DNA of 64,000 nt from Sphagnum compactum. Lineage: Eukaryota; Bryophyta; Sphagnopsida; Sphagnales. Positions 1 through 12,230 of the stretch are shown here, piece by piece. Position numbers and translations under genes: made by a program. The stretch covers positions 35,330,213 to 35,394,212 of the forward strand of contig OZ234493.1 in assembly GCA_965153455.1 (NCBI GenBank). The letters run 5' to 3'. Numbering within the stretch: the stretch's first letter is position 1; each line of letters starts with the position of its first letter. The notes beneath the pieces are model-generated. The model worked only from the letters and a program-made list of their open reading frames with translations, was not told the origin of the DNA and made no database searches.

Positions 1-995
<995 letters not shown>

Positions 996-2088
996 TTTTA
1001 TATTTTACCTTCTGTACCCTTAGTATTTACTCCACAATTTAGTTTGTGTTCTAAAATACAAATTTGTAGGAGGATAAGGGCGAATGTGACAGCAGTGAGC
1101 TTGAGTAGGAGATGTCAAGATCTTTTGTTTCTGCTAGAATGTCCAAAAGTTGAGAGCAAGCCCTACTTGTTTTAGGCAAGTTGGACAAGGAAGGTACATC
1201 AGATTGCATTGCAGCAGGGGCTCATTAGAAGGTGCAGAGAAAAGAATTGTTTCCGGATAACAGTGTTCCCACCTGTGTCAACTAAAGTCTTGTTATCATA
1301 TTGGATGCATAATTGTAGTTGACACAGGTAAGTGAAGCTGTTGAGTGTGGCAGGCCATCTTCAAATGTCTCCATTTTGAATTGCATTATTCATGCAAATT
1401 TTGAACTTAGTGTGCCATAAGTGCAAGTTCAACAAGTATGATATTGCCAAGTAATTTGATGATCAACTTCTCAACCATTCAGTCCAGTGTCTGATGCACT
1501 CTGATGTGTTGTTGTGTTAGGTGCATTTGAATTGCAACTGAGCACACATGCTGCTGTTGGACAGTAGTGTCCATAGCTTCATTGAATATGGTACACTCAC
1601 TATCCATGCTTTTGAGTAACTCTCCTGGAGGATTCAGGACCTTGGTTCTGGCCTAGTCATGTCTTGGTTGAGAAATGCAAACTCTTGCAGTCTGTCAGTG
1701 GCTTGAAGCAAACTAAAGTCCTTTGATGGAATTTGCCCCTAGGGTACATTCTGCCTCCTATTGAGTCATTGTGTGGAGGATGGTAAAGTAGGTGGATAGC
1801 TTGCAGATATGATTCCCAATTGGAAACTGGAAAGTGGGGCTACTAGCATTAGGGAGCATGTGACTCGGCACCCACTGAAACCCCTCAAGTCATGAGGCTC
1901 CACCTGGTAACCTATCCTGTAAACCCTCCTACTCCCCCCTCATACTACCTAAGTAACTATGAATGTAGGTGGGTAAGCAACGTAGGTAATTACTGAAGAA
2001 GTTTAAGTGATTACTATGTAGGTAGGTGAAGTAGGTAATGTGTATGGGTGGTGCACAGCTAACCACTATGGTTAGTTATGTGCATGGC
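996..2088. other. Intergenic, OTC 3' flank
   Basis: No coding potential is seen. The first 100 bases or so are probably the OTC 3' UTR; no canonical AATAAA stands out. The stretch 1910-2060 is rich in short TAGGTAG/ACCTAC-type repeats. It includes the inverted repeat at 1271-1329. Confidence 0.5.
1271..1329. repeat. 14-bp perfect inverted repeat
   Basis: The arm ACCTGTGTCAACTA at 1271-1284 is exactly reverse-complemented at 1316-1329, with a 31-bp spacer. It could be a transcript hairpin if the OTC 3' UTR runs this far, or the remains of a small TIR element. Confidence 0.6.
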
Positions 2089-2183
2089 AAATCCTCAGGC
2101 AGCGGGCTTTACTGGAATAAGGGCCTGTGTGAGGCAGAGTCAAGGCAGACCTGACTCTGATGAAGCCTGCTGCTGAGGGATTT
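2089..2183. repeat. Foldback element, about 95 bp
   Basis: The outer arms 2089-2109 and 2163-2183 are near-perfect reverse complements (about 18 of 21, two one-base gaps). Inside, CAGAGT at 2135-2140 pairs with ACTCTG at 2154-2159. A further palindrome, GATACCCACTGGGTATC, follows at 2228-2244. This looks like a miniature foldback element. Confidence 0.5.
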
Positions 2184-2199
2184 ACTTAGAGGGAAAATC

Positions 2200-2370
2200 T
2201 GGTCTGGTTTTTAAAAAAGAATTCCGGGATACCCACTGGGTATCATGGGGAAGAACATGAGGGGTGAGTGTTTTGAAGAGTGAAATGCCTGCTCCTGTGG
2301 ATGGGAGTGGCCCCATTTTTCTTTTTGAAAGGCCTGCCTGTTGGCATAGGTGAAATTGCACGACGGAATG
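2200..2370 (+). repeat. Dispersed repeat, relative of 12880-13030
   Basis: In order it holds a GATACCCA core, a GTGTTT(T)GA block, a GAAATGCCTGC block and a TTTTTGAAA.GCC block. The same order is found at 12880-13030, inside the last TPS intron, in direct orientation. The match is patchy, so this is an old copy. Confidence 0.45.
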
Positions 2371-2639
2371 CAACTTCCAAAGACACTAAAAAGAACCAGA
2401 CCATGTTCTTATGGGATAGGAATACAATGAAAAAGTGTTTTCTATCTGATTACCAAACACCTTGCTTGGTGTGCTGGTGGGTGCTGTTCACTCTGGTAGG
2501 GAAATTGACCTTTAGCTTCATATGTGTGGGGACACTAGGCCCAATCTTTGGGAAATATGGCTAAGACATTCTGGGATTGTTGTTCTGGTACAACACTTGT
2601 GCTTTCCTTTCCATGACTAGAATTTCAACGTTATATAGC

Positions 2640-3020
2640 TTAACATTTTGTCCATGTCATGTCCAAACCAGCGCAGTCTAGTTCTCTGTTTTTCAAATAA
2701 AGTTCCGAGGGGTAAGGGTTGGGTATATGGACCCTTGACTGGGTGGCTCTCAAAAAATGAAAGAACTGGTTGTGACTTGAAACTGCAGTTCTCAAAAAGA
2801 TCAAAGAACTGGTGAAAGAACCAGCCCTAAGCCTGGGTTCATTGCTGTTCTTTGAGGAAATCTGCCAGTTCTTTGAAAATTTACCCAAAAAAACTGCAAC
2901 TGGCAGTTATTTTGTTCTGAAATCGAAAGAAACCCAGAATCAGGGGTTCTTGAAGATTTTCAAAAACTTGGAACTAGAGCTTATAACAAAAGCAAAGAAC
3001 CACCCAATGCCTGCCATTCC
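2640..3020. repeat. Dispersed repeat rich in AAGAACC/GGTTCTT blocks
   Basis: Repeated AAAGAACTGG, AAGAACCA and GGTTCTT blocks are mixed with short inverted copies of themselves. Related stretches lie at 27080-27320 and 54890-55200. The short ORFs across it (for example 2812-3033) follow the repeat and do not look like a gene. Confidence 0.45.
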
Positions 3021-4328
3021 TTTGATCATGTGATTACTTTGGTGAGTTACTTACCGAGCTACCCCATTCATCAATTGCTAGTCATGGTTTTCAACATGAT
3101 TAGGTTGTCTGAAAATGAAAATCGTTTTTGTATCACTATCAACGTCATTATGATTATGACTTTTTTGCCTTCTCCTCTTGACCTGTGCCAAACCAAAGCA
3201 AAATCCTCCCCTCCACCTCCCCATTTTTTCTCCTTATGTGCCCATATGGTTCACATCAATTCATCGTTATTTGTGCTAGATCTCAAAATTGTGTCTTTTC
3301 ATGCCCATGTAAATTCAAGAAAAGGATGAAGTAAATAAAGGTTGAAGGAGGTAGATTATTAAATTATTTCTATTCTATAAGATTGACATTGTAAATTGTA
3401 ACTATTTTAAATTAATCACCTGATGGATTTGCATGTATTAAAATGAAATGTTATATTGTGCCAATATTGAAATATTGGCGAATTTAAATAAATGAACCCA
3501 AAATGAATGATTGATGTATTTAAGTTTAATAAGTAGCATCAGACAAAATGGGTTGTGTTTCATTTGCAGCTAAAGGGAAAACATGTGATTTGATTGTTTT
3601 AGAAAACTTGTGCCTATTTGTTTCTACAGAACCAGTAAACTATTTCTAGTGTATGTGGAGGGTACCTTACCCTGAGGAAATTGTCTACCTTAATAGAGAC
3701 AGTACCTTCCACTTAAAGTTCTTCACTTGTTATGAGTAAGGTTCCAAGTCAAATTAAGGAACCTATTGCAGAAGGTGCCTCCACTCCTCTCAAATCACTC
3801 ACATCCTTAAATTAGTTAAAGAAAACTTTGATGGGTTCTTTCCACCAAGTAAGGACCTTGAAGGGAGCTGTTCAAGGAATTCGGGTCCTAGTGAAGGCCC
3901 TTAACATGCCATATGATATCTCTAGAATTCAAACCCTAGGGAAATGAGCCCTTTTCCTTCTTTGGCAATGCTGTTTAGGTGCACTGCTTTCAACGTTCAT
4001 ATCTTTTGTTCGCCTTCAGAATTTCATTCCTTGCTTTCAAAATCCTTTTGTTTACACTATTTTGGGTTAGGGTTTAGATGTAAAGTGCTTCAGTACTGAT
4101 TCGTGCTCCTTGTCTTGCACTTCACGATTAGGATCAAAATTAATTTAGAGCATCAGCAGCAATGAAAATCCTTGTACAGTGATTGAGGATTCTCACCAAG
4201 TTTCTGGTTTCTTTGTTCAACAAATCCTTGGTTGGTGCTTTTGGAGTTAGGGTTACAGGTGTGTTGGCCATAGGCAAGGATATTCTTATTCGTCTTGTGT
4301 TCTTCAGGAGTGATGAGGTTTGGGTTAT
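3021..4328. other. Intergenic, AT-rich
   Basis: No gene, RNA or clear element was seen. Stretches 3340-3560 are very AT-rich. The ORFs here are short and unrecognised. Confidence 0.5.
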
Positions 4329-4395
4329 GAGGGCCAGCAGCTGCCATGGCTATTGTGAACATGGCATTCAATAGCCATGGCAGCTGCTGGCCCTC
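4329..4395. repeat. Perfect 27-bp hairpin with 13-nt loop
   Basis: The arm 4329-4355 (GAGGGCCAGCAGCTGCC...) is exactly reverse-complemented at 4369-4395, 27 of 27 bases. The loop is 4356-4368. A further partial copy of the arm, CAATAGCCATG, follows at 4399-4409. Perfect pairing means the inversion is recent or is kept identical. Confidence 0.9.
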
Positions 4396-4559
4396 CCCCA
4401 ATAGCCATGATCACCCAAACTATGTTCTCAGTCTCCCTGTCCCCGGGCTAACCCAGGTGGTGAACTCAAGTTGACCTTTTTTCCCCCCTTTCCTCAGCTC
4501 AGGATGGTTTGTTTTGGAACCTTTTTTTTTCCCTCACCCCCCACGCCCGCCCAGGTCTC

Positions 4560-4735
4560 ACCTACCTACCTGCACTCAGACTACCTACCTATGCACCCTG
4601 GCTTGTTCCCTCCCCCACCTACCTATCTGCCCACCTATCCACCCATCTACCTACCTATGCACCCTGGCTTGTTCCCTCCCCCACCTACCTACCTGCCTAC
4701 CTATCCACCCATCTACCTACCTATCCATCCATTTG
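4560..4735. repeat. 66-bp minisatellite built from CCTA units
   Basis: CTACCTACCTAT starts at 4581, 4647 and 4713, exactly 66 bp apart. The first two units share CACCCTGGCTTGTTCCCTCC. Inside each unit are CCTA/CCCA short repeats. The ORFs in all three frames here are by-products of the repeat. Confidence 0.85.
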
Positions 4736-5865
4736 AGCTCGAACCTTATCCATTCTGTCTGTTTGACTTTCACATCTTATTTTTTCATCATAATTATTTC
4801 AAGTAACTAACTACTAGGATAATTTATCGGTAGTAATAAATAAACATCTTTGAATTCCTACTTGACCAAATCAACTCAATGGTAGTAGTAACATTCTCAT
4901 GTACCATTTATTCTTTTAATATCCCCTAGTTAATTTTTAGTAGGTACTAATTAATTGTGTAGTACATAATAAATTAAAATAAAAATTTCTATCATAAGAA
5001 CCCCCATGTACTTCTACATCCATCGTCGAAATTAGGGCTTGACAAATCCATTAGAACTAGGATGTTTGGGTTTTCATGAAGTTTCGCTACCACTGCCACA
5101 CATTACACGTACCCTAATTTGTTAGATAAAATGCATCGACCCCTTTTGAATGCAAGTACCAAATTGTTTCGGCTACCCCTTTGATTTTTGTTGATGTAGG
5201 TGAAGATTTAGTCATGGCGGATGATGTTATTACGCCCTCGAATTTTCCAGTTGCGTTAGTAGAAGAGGAAGAGCTTAAAGAAACACCATTTGACGTGAAT
5301 GTCTTCCAACGGTCGCGCGACAAAGAACAGTTCCAAAGAGTGATGCGCATTCGAGTTGATTGTTCGGCTTGGGATCGTCGATTGTCTCCTAACCCACATG
5401 CTTTAGCGATCTACTTAGAATTTGTTCCCGCTCGTGGAGCTGTGCCAAAAAGGTTTGGAGAGTGTCAATGTGAAGATGACGATGTTCGTCTTTATTGTCG
5501 AACTTGGGTTCCTAGTGATGGCCATTATCGTTGACTACGAGGCCCAATCAACCCCCTTTCCATGGAACATCGAATCGAATACTTAACTCGCACCATTCGT
5601 CACATTCTAGATTTCCTGCAGTTGTGATTTATCCTCTTTAAGTCATTTACTAAATTATAATTCACTTGGCTACTTAGGCGAAAATGTTAAGATCTAAATT
5701 TGATTTCGATTCTATTTAGGGACTTGATATAAGTGAAGATTGAGTAAGGGTGTATTAAGATTACATCATAGAAATCTTACAAGCATATCATTAGTGCTTG
5801 AAGATTATTCTAAAAAACTAATTTAATATTATCATGGCGAAATGTCAGTGTTAACCATGGGCTTG
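4736..5865 (+). repeat. 1.13-kb dispersed repeat, copy 1 (copy 2 at 45264-46402)
   Basis: It matches 45264-46402 over its whole length, in the same orientation, from a TGAGCTC(A/G)AAC start to a shared ATGGGCTTG end. Clear shared blocks are GGATAATTTATCGGTAGTAA, TTTTTGTTGATGTAGGTGAA and GAAATCTTACAAG. Sequence similarity stops sharply on both sides. I see no obvious terminal inverted repeat or target duplication. It carries the decayed ORF described next. Confidence 0.85.
5062..5627 (+). pseudogene. Decayed ORF of unknown family inside the 1.13-kb repeat, copy 1
   Basis: I do not recognise the protein. Aligned with the other copy (45585-46156), one reading frame runs from an ATG at 5062 to TGA at 5625-5627. 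In this copy it is broken by an early TGA (CGA in the other copy), by stops near 5181 and by a TGA at 5532-5534 where the other copy has TGG. The longest open part, 5181-5534, contains FVDVGEDLVM, an acidic EEEELKE stretch, SAWDRRLSPNP and RTWVPSDGHYR. The other copy is broken at different places, so a working ancestor is likely. The ORF is short (under 190 residues); it may be a captured host gene or an element protein. No transposase or polymerase motif is seen. Confidence 0.55.
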
Positions 5866-7678
5866 AAAATTGTTCTATCTCTATTGGACCTTTCGTTGAC
5901 ACCTTTTCAACTATTTCAACATCCTTACTACTCAATAAATATTAAAATAAGACCAATGTTTTTCCGAGCACCACGAATTTTGGTGTCTACTTCCACCCCT
6001 AATCGTCTAAAGATCTCTCACCCTTAATTTCAGAAAAGAAAACAACCCCCCCACGCAACTATGCGCATTCATCATCCTTTATTCTAGTATGAAGTTGTCA
6101 AAAACCCCTAATAACCTTACCACACTTGAATATTCCTGATGCAACTCTTAAAAATTAAGACTATTGCACATGGTTGTGTTGGTATGACTCACACACTCCC
6201 ACTACTTTTCAAACAATAAAAAAAAAGTAATTTAAAATGAAAAGGTTGGCTCCTATTATCATGTTTGCACCTCATGATCAATGTCTTTGACATCTGAGTT
6301 GTTCTTCATTTGATGAAGAACATTCATATTGCCATTGTCAAATGATGTAGATTGATTTTGTGATTTCATACTTGTTGCCATCTTGTTCATAGTCATAAGG
6401 GTATCTTTCATTCCAGCTTTGTAGTAGCTTGGTAACTATTCTACATCAGCTTGGCTGCAGACATACAGCTTTTCTTGGAGCTATGTAGCTTGATAATTAT
6501 ACTATATCAGCTTGGACATTCAGCCTTTCTCAGTGCTTGCAGTTCAGAATTTGATAGAATGTGAGCACACACACATGTAGGTTTTAGTCAAAAATGGAAG
6601 AGGCCTTATAGAGCATTCTTTTATTGTTTCTAAACCCATTTCCAAAGTATGCTTGATCTTATTGCAGATTTGCACATGCAAACTTGATTTTGGCCATATG
6701 GATTCCACCCAGCAGTTCCAGTGCATTTGAACCCACCTATATGTCAACATGATGACAGCTCTTTGAACTTCAACAACCACAGAAGAAGACCAGGGAGATT
6801 GCAAAGATGATCTACCTTAGCTGCTACAGTAAAATCCAAAACATGACTCCAAGCAAGTTCTTCCTTGTGAAAAAAACAAGCATCACACAACTCTGGGCTG
6901 CTTTTCCAATTTGCACAGCTCATGTTGCCCAGACCTAGTAGACGTTTCACTAGTACTAAGTACTTCTACTCTTCATTTGAGCAGAGAGACCTGGCAACTT
7001 ATCTCTCAGGCAAGTCGCTTACAAGTCTTCCTGTTTTGGTTGAGAAAGGTAAGAAGCTTGATAGAAAAAACCCAAACCTCCAAGTCTTGATTAGTCTTCA
7101 TTTCACCCCTGAGAGTTCCAATGACATGAAGCTGAATAAAATCGCTTGCAACAATTGGGTTTACAGTTGGTTTCCCTTATCTTGGTTTGGAAACAAACCA
7201 AAACAGTCCTGCAATAAGACTTTTCTGCACTTGGGTGTGCTACAGATTTGCAAACACTAGAGAGAGATCCCTGACAGTTGGGAAGAATTTGCAACAAGTC
7301 CTGTTGAAACCTTACAATCATGACTTGTGCAAAGTTGAGCCAGCAGTCTTAATGCACTAAAGTATCTATCTAATATCCTCAGTTCAGGATTTCAGCACAA
7401 ATTAGGATCAATCAAGACTAAAAATGATTGAGAATTTGTAGAAGAAATCTGAGACGCCTCCAGGGGTGTTGGAACTTAGAGATGCTTCTGACTTGAGCAT
7501 ACAAGATTTCCTGGATCTAGAATGCAGAAATGACAAAGCACCGACTCCACGAGGAGCCAGCTTTGATGATGTTCTTATGTATGTACAAGCTGCAATCTGA
7601 TGTGGAGGACTAGTCTGATCTTGACTGTGAATTGCTCCTGGTGTAGCTGCAGATGATGGGTTTAGGGTAATATCAGTC
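5866..7678. other. Intergenic and probable 3' UTR of the gene at 7679
   Basis: Positions 6420-6540 hold two rough copies of a TAGCTTGRTAA...ATCAGCTTGG unit. The stretch next to the stop at 7679, about 7400-7678, is less AT-rich and is probably the 3' UTR of the minus-strand gene. ORFs such as 6922-7260 are unrecognised and have no supporting splice structure. Confidence 0.4.
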
Positions 7679-8659
7679 CTACAAGCCCTGAGAAGATTGG
7701 GAAGTGCGTTGATCATTTGCAATTCTTGATGATTTTGAGACTTCTTCAGAGTGGAGGAATTGTAGGTCACACCGATCCCTGAATTTGGTAGTTGAGTTGC
7801 TTCTACGGAAGTTATGGATATTCATGCCTCGTGGAGCATTTGAGTCTAGTGATGATGCGGAGGAGTCTGGTCCTGGTGAACTGTTGCTCCTGCGGTAGTG
7901 GTAGTAGTATTGGTGCATGGCAGCAGCGTAGTCTGAATGATCGACGGGCTTGCTGTTGCTGGTGCTTCTCCGGCTGTCCAGGTGCAGGATGTCCGCTATG
8001 GACTCATGGCTAGTGTAGTAGTACTCGCGGGAACTGAAATCATCGAGATCATGATCCCTTGTCCTGCCCGGCGGGAAATGGTTGTGGGACACTACATGGA
8101 AAGTGGTCATGCCGGGGCTGCTGAATGCCGGGCATCTCCCCACACCATTCATCATGTTCACGTAAGCTTCTGGGATTTTGGCGAGGACTCTGAGTGGGTT
8201 CATAGAGCGCACCGTCCACCTGTGACGATGAGCTGCTGGTTTTCGTGATCGCCTGTTGTTGCTGTTGTTGTTGTTGCGGCCTGCTGCTGCAGCTGCTTTC
8301 TTGGGTGTCCTCTGTAGGCTTACAATTTTCACGGGCTTTCTTGTGCGCACATCCCTTGAAATGGGTCTAACTTTTGGTTTCGACCATTCGAGGAGCTTCT
8401 CACGGATGAAGACAAGTAATGCTATAACAGCTGCAACAATTGTAGCGTCGATCTTGTCAGACTGCTCGACCGTAGTAGTATCGTTGCTGTTACAGGTGGT
8501 CTTTTCTTCTTCGTCTTCTTCTTCTGTTGTTGTTGTTGTTGCTGTTGTAGGTGCGAAGCTGCTGATGATTGGATCATCATCATCGAGCCTGTTGCCACAA
8601 AATGGTGGGGGCGTGTATTCCTCCCACACCGGTGAAAGCAGCTGCATGGAAGTTCGCAT
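7679..8659 (-). CDS. Unrecognised 326-residue protein with one membrane-like helix
   Basis: I do not recognise this gene. The first ATG of the open frame is at 8659 (MRTSMQLLSPVW); the stop is at 7681-7679. Layout by residue: acidic and Thr-rich N-terminal part with DDDD and EEEDEEE (about 28-55); a hydrophobic helix, IVAAVIALLVFI (about 74-85), followed by REKLLEW and a basic stretch; Asn-rich and Arg-rich linker (about 125-150); a compact motif RSMNPLRVLAKIPEAYV (about 152-168); a Ser-, His- and Tyr-rich C-terminal half. It fits a small single-pass membrane protein of plants, but no family is assigned. The open frame continues upstream of the ATG to about 8770 with a hydrophobic LTIIVVIIITV run, so an upstream exon with an earlier start is possible. 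The mix of charged, low-complexity and ordered parts makes a chance ORF unlikely. Confidence 0.6.
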   Translation of the reverse strand: MRTSMQLLSPVWEEYTPPPFCGNRLDDDDPIISSFAPTTATTTTTEEEDEEEKTTCNSNDTTTVEQSDKIDATIVAAVIALLVFIREKLLEWSKPKVRPISRDVRTRKPVKIVSLQRTPKKAAAAAGRNNNNSNNRRSRKPAAHRHRWTVRSMNPLRVLAKIPEAYVNMMNGVGRCPAFSSPGMTTFHVVSHNHFPPGRTRDHDLDDFSSREYYYTSHESIADILHLDSRRSTSNSKPVDHSDYAAAMHQYYYHYRRSNSSPGPDSSASSLDSNAPRGMNIHNFRRSNSTTKFRDRCDLQFLHSEEVSKSSRIANDQRTSQSSQGL

Positions 8660-9469
8660 GGAGCGAGGCGGTGCCACGGTCACGGTGATGATAATGACGA
8701 CGATGATGGTGAGACCCGAGGATGGTCTGAATTCCCCTCTCTGATCAGACTGTAAATGCTTTTGCAACACGAAAGTCTAGAGTCTAAAGTCTGATGTCGT
8801 CATGATGCAGCACAGTCTGGAGTCCTAAACCCTAATATACTGTCTAGTGGTAATCTTTGAGCTTGTTCTATCATAAGATCATATGTCGTACTGTAAGCTC
8901 GATCGATTTGTAACGCGTCGAGGATTTGCTCAGTCCCGATCTCGCGGTGGGCTCAATTCTTCTTCTTCTACAGGAAGTCTCATCAACGAACAGGCAACCA
9001 CCACCTGAGTTAAGTAAACTCACGAGGTACAAAGATTAAACATCATCATCAACAAAAGACATGAGTACTTGCAACAGTTAGTTATCCCGTTTCTCTCGAC
9101 ATGAAGCCCTTGCGAACTCATCCCATTCTCAGCTGCCTAAATCTGGACGGTGATGGACAAGACAGAGCCGACAAATGAGACTCAAAATTCGGGAGCAGCT
9201 GCAATCAAGCAGGCGACACCTATGGGGGGTCTTGAGATTAAAAAACTGGTAGTAGCACACATACATAATCCAGTAGTAGTGGAAAGAGTCGACCTCGTGC
9301 ACTCAAATGCGATCAGATCTGTTGTAACAGACAGATTTTAAATCTCAGAGAGAAGAACAATGTTCAAAGAAACAATGGAAGTTGGGGGAGATTATGAACT
9401 CAGGGGTGGGTCAATGCTGCCTGCAGACCTAACCCACAAAACTTATATGCCCAATCTCAAGTCATGAAG

Positions 9470-9512
<43 letters not shown>

Positions 9513-9894
9513 GGTTAATGAAGAAACATTTGTTGCTGGCAATAAGTGAATGCACACAAGAACAAAATTGTTGCAAAACGAAGGGGTAGTCAAATGAGCT
9601 TTCGTCCTAGTTTTTTAGGTCTGACCCAAAAGCCGAGTTAGCAATTGGCGGTGGTGTGTAGTGTTGTCCCAAGGGGAGTGCAAATTTTCGCAGTCAGCAA
9701 CGTAGAAAGAGGGATGCATGAGATGATGCTCTTGACCTTTTCCTCTACTTTGTCCGGGTCTTTTGCGTCAGCTCCAAATTCCAACAACCACCGCTGGCCA
9801 GGGTCAGCTTCTTCTTCCTCTCGTTGAGGCACCCTCCTGACTGAGGCTTTTGAGCAGGTTTGGAAGCAGTTTCGCCAGAAATCCAAATTAACAA
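8660..9894. other. Upstream region of the gene at 8659 and spacer
   Basis: This is the likely 5' UTR and promoter side of the minus-strand gene. CCTAAACCCTAA at 8826-8837 resembles a telo-box; such elements occur in plant promoters. No further gene is supported; the ORF at 9150-9341 (+) is short and unrecognised. Confidence 0.4.
9473..9505. repeat. (AG)n microsatellite
   Basis: About 16 uninterrupted AG units, followed by ATAGAGATGG. Confidence 0.95.
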
Positions 9895-11130
9895 TTGAAA
9901 GTTTTCAATCGCCAGAAGTTAGGGTGCAAAACAAAAAAGCTTGAAATTAATCACCAGAATTCTATACTGGTTTTCAGTGTGTAGCCAAATTATTAAAGGA
10001 TGATGAAAGCTTTTTATTTCATGTTTTTTTCATAGCCAGATTTGGCTAAATCGTCCTATGATTATTATCACCACTTTTTCTACATATTCCTGTGGATGAT
10101 AGCCAATAATTTGGCTATAAAAAATTCTTTAAAAAAAACCACTGGGAACCAGCCTTTTATAACTGGCTAAATTTCGCCAAAAGGGAAATTAAACATAAAG
10201 CAATTTTGGAGGTTTTCAATCACCAGAAGTTAAAAATCGCCAGATTTCTATACTTGGTTTTCAGTGAGTAGCCGAGAAATTATAGAAGGAGGATTAAAGA
10301 TTTGTATTTCATATATTTCCAGATTTAGCTAAATCTTCCTAAGGAACGATCACCACTTTGTTCTACATACTCCTGTGGATGATAGCCAATTTGGCTATAA
10401 ACCAAAAATAAATAAAACTAAACACTAGCCAAAACTTGGAACTCGGGGTGGTGCAAATTGTTCGGATTCTGGACCTTGTTCGGTTTTGCAACACTTGCAA
10501 TCGACACGGCAAGCAGCTGAAGACTTCATCGTCAACGTCCAAGATTCGACGTTGACAAAGGCCGAGCACCCACGTGGAAGCCGGAATCGTGGTTTGTCGT
10601 TATCTTCACGTGGGAGGAATTGTTGTTTCTTCTTTTGGAGCCACGTCAGTCAGTGGCGACCATCCTCGTAGACTAACAGGCGATGGTAATTAGGAAGATT
10701 TAGCCAAATCTGGCTACAAACCAAATCTTAAGTCTAAATTTTTTTTAATCATCCTTCTATTTATTTGGCTACACACTGGAAACCCAAATATAGGGATCTG
10801 GCTTTTTTTTAAGAAAATTTCTCTCACTTCTGGCGGGCGATTGAAAACCTTAAAAAAACAGATTTTATGATTTTTAAATTTCGCCAGTAAAAAAATGGTC
10901 TATCCACTACCGCCTGACATTATTGCCGGTGGATCCAGACTCCAGTTTTTTTTTTAATTTGTTTTTAAAAAATTACAAAAAAATTCAGGTAGGTGGGTTG
11001 GCGATCCTGCGTTCAAGAGGACTTAGCCAAATCTGGCTACAGATAAAAGAGAGAGGAAAGTAGAAAAAATTAAAGATTCCTCCTATATTTTGGCGACATG
11101 TTGGAACTTGGAACCTAAATATGGCGACTT
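9895..11130. repeat. Cluster of repeats around a TAGCCAAATTTGGCTA-like palindrome
   Basis: Two direct units start at 9901 and 10212 (GTTTTCAATCRCCAGAAGTT), 311 bp apart. Each contains a GCCAGATTT(G/A)GCTAAATC palindrome, then ATCACCACTTT.TTCTACATA and CCTGTGGATGATAGCCAAT. An inverted copy lies at about 10690-10880 (TTAGCCAAATCTGGCTAC ... CGATTGAAAACCTT), with a partial one at 11020-11110. Less AT-rich unique sequence (about 10430-10680) sits between the opposed copies, as in a foldback element with a loop. Other members are at 26080-26310 and 29845-30190. Confidence 0.65.
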
Positions 11131-11367
11131 CAGAATCTTTTCCCTCGTAATGTGATGACTTGTGCCCATTTTTTTTCCAAAAAGAAAAGTCTTTTCAGAA
11201 TCTTTTCCCTCCTAATGTGATAACTTGTGCCCATTTTTTTTCCAAAAAGAAAAGTCTTTTCAGAATCTTTTCCCTCGTAATGTGATGACTTGTGCCCATT
11301 TTTTTCCAAAAAGAAAAGTCTTTTGTGATGGCTTGTGCCCATTTTTTTCCAGAAAGAAAAGTCTTTT
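11131..11367. repeat. 65-bp minisatellite, 3.7 copies
   Basis: Units start at 11131, 11196 and 11261 with CAGAATCTTTTCCCTC; a shortened fourth starts at 11325. Unit lengths are 65, 65, 64 and 43. They are over 90% identical, so the array is recent. Long ORFs on either strand here are repeat by-products. Confidence 0.95.
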
Positions 11368-12230
11368 GTATCATTTGCACCTCTGCTTGCATCTGCTTTG
11401 TTTTGGTTTCTTGTCACTCAAGTGCTTCTATTCATGAGTAAGATTGATATTGCACATTTGCTAAATCAAAACCCATGTGACCAAATGGGAAAACATTTGC
11501 AGCAGCCACGAGTGAGCTACTTCAGGACTGCAATTGTGATGAGCTCAAATGGTTCAGCAGCTCATCATCAGTCGTGGCTGATGTGCAGGCAGACTATGGA
11601 GCTTTGTATCTTTTGGACAGTTTTGTTGCCATGACAATCAAAATAGAATTGAGACACAGCAGCAGGACCAGCAGCTGACTGTGGGGAGTGACCAGAACCA
11701 CAAGCAAATGCCGACACACAAGTAGGCAAAACTGATCAGTTTTGTGACTTGACAAAGTTGCTGTTCCAGGAGGCTGCTCACTAGTATGATTTTCCAAGCG
11801 GCAGCTGCATCACCAAACATCATGGCAAACATCTTCTGCAAGCAGGGTTCCTACCTGCAGGTACAACTCTATCCCTCTCTCACCACTGATCATGAATCCA
11901 GATTATGCAAACTGGTTCATCATTCAGGAATCACAGTTTGCAGATCACTAACAAACATGGAGAAGAATGAAAGCACCAATAAAAAATTCCTGTTTCCGGC
12001 CGAGATGTACAAGCGTATAATGGTATAGCATACTTAATGAGACAATTATTACCTATAGAGTGAATCTTTTACACATTGGGGAATATGTCAAAAGGACAGG
12101 TCTGGACAAGGATAAGAAGGACCCGTTACAAATTACACTATTCACCTTCTTACACGATTGAAACCCATGTCAAAAAATGGTCAGGCCCATTGCCCCTACT
12201 TGTTTTTTTTGTTATTTTATGACTAAAAGC
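11368..12230. other. TPS 3' flank
   Basis: The part next to 12231 is the probable TPS 3' UTR. A loose inverted repeat lies at about 11501-11575 (CAGCCACGA paired with TCGTGGCTG). No gene is supported. Confidence 0.4.

Noticed and set aside
4471-4810. Overlapping ORFs of about 100 codons in three frames
   Set aside because: They are products of the 66-bp CCTA minisatellite.
11130-11437. ORFs on both strands across the 65-bp minisatellite
   Set aside because: Unit length leaves several frames open by chance; no protein family is seen.
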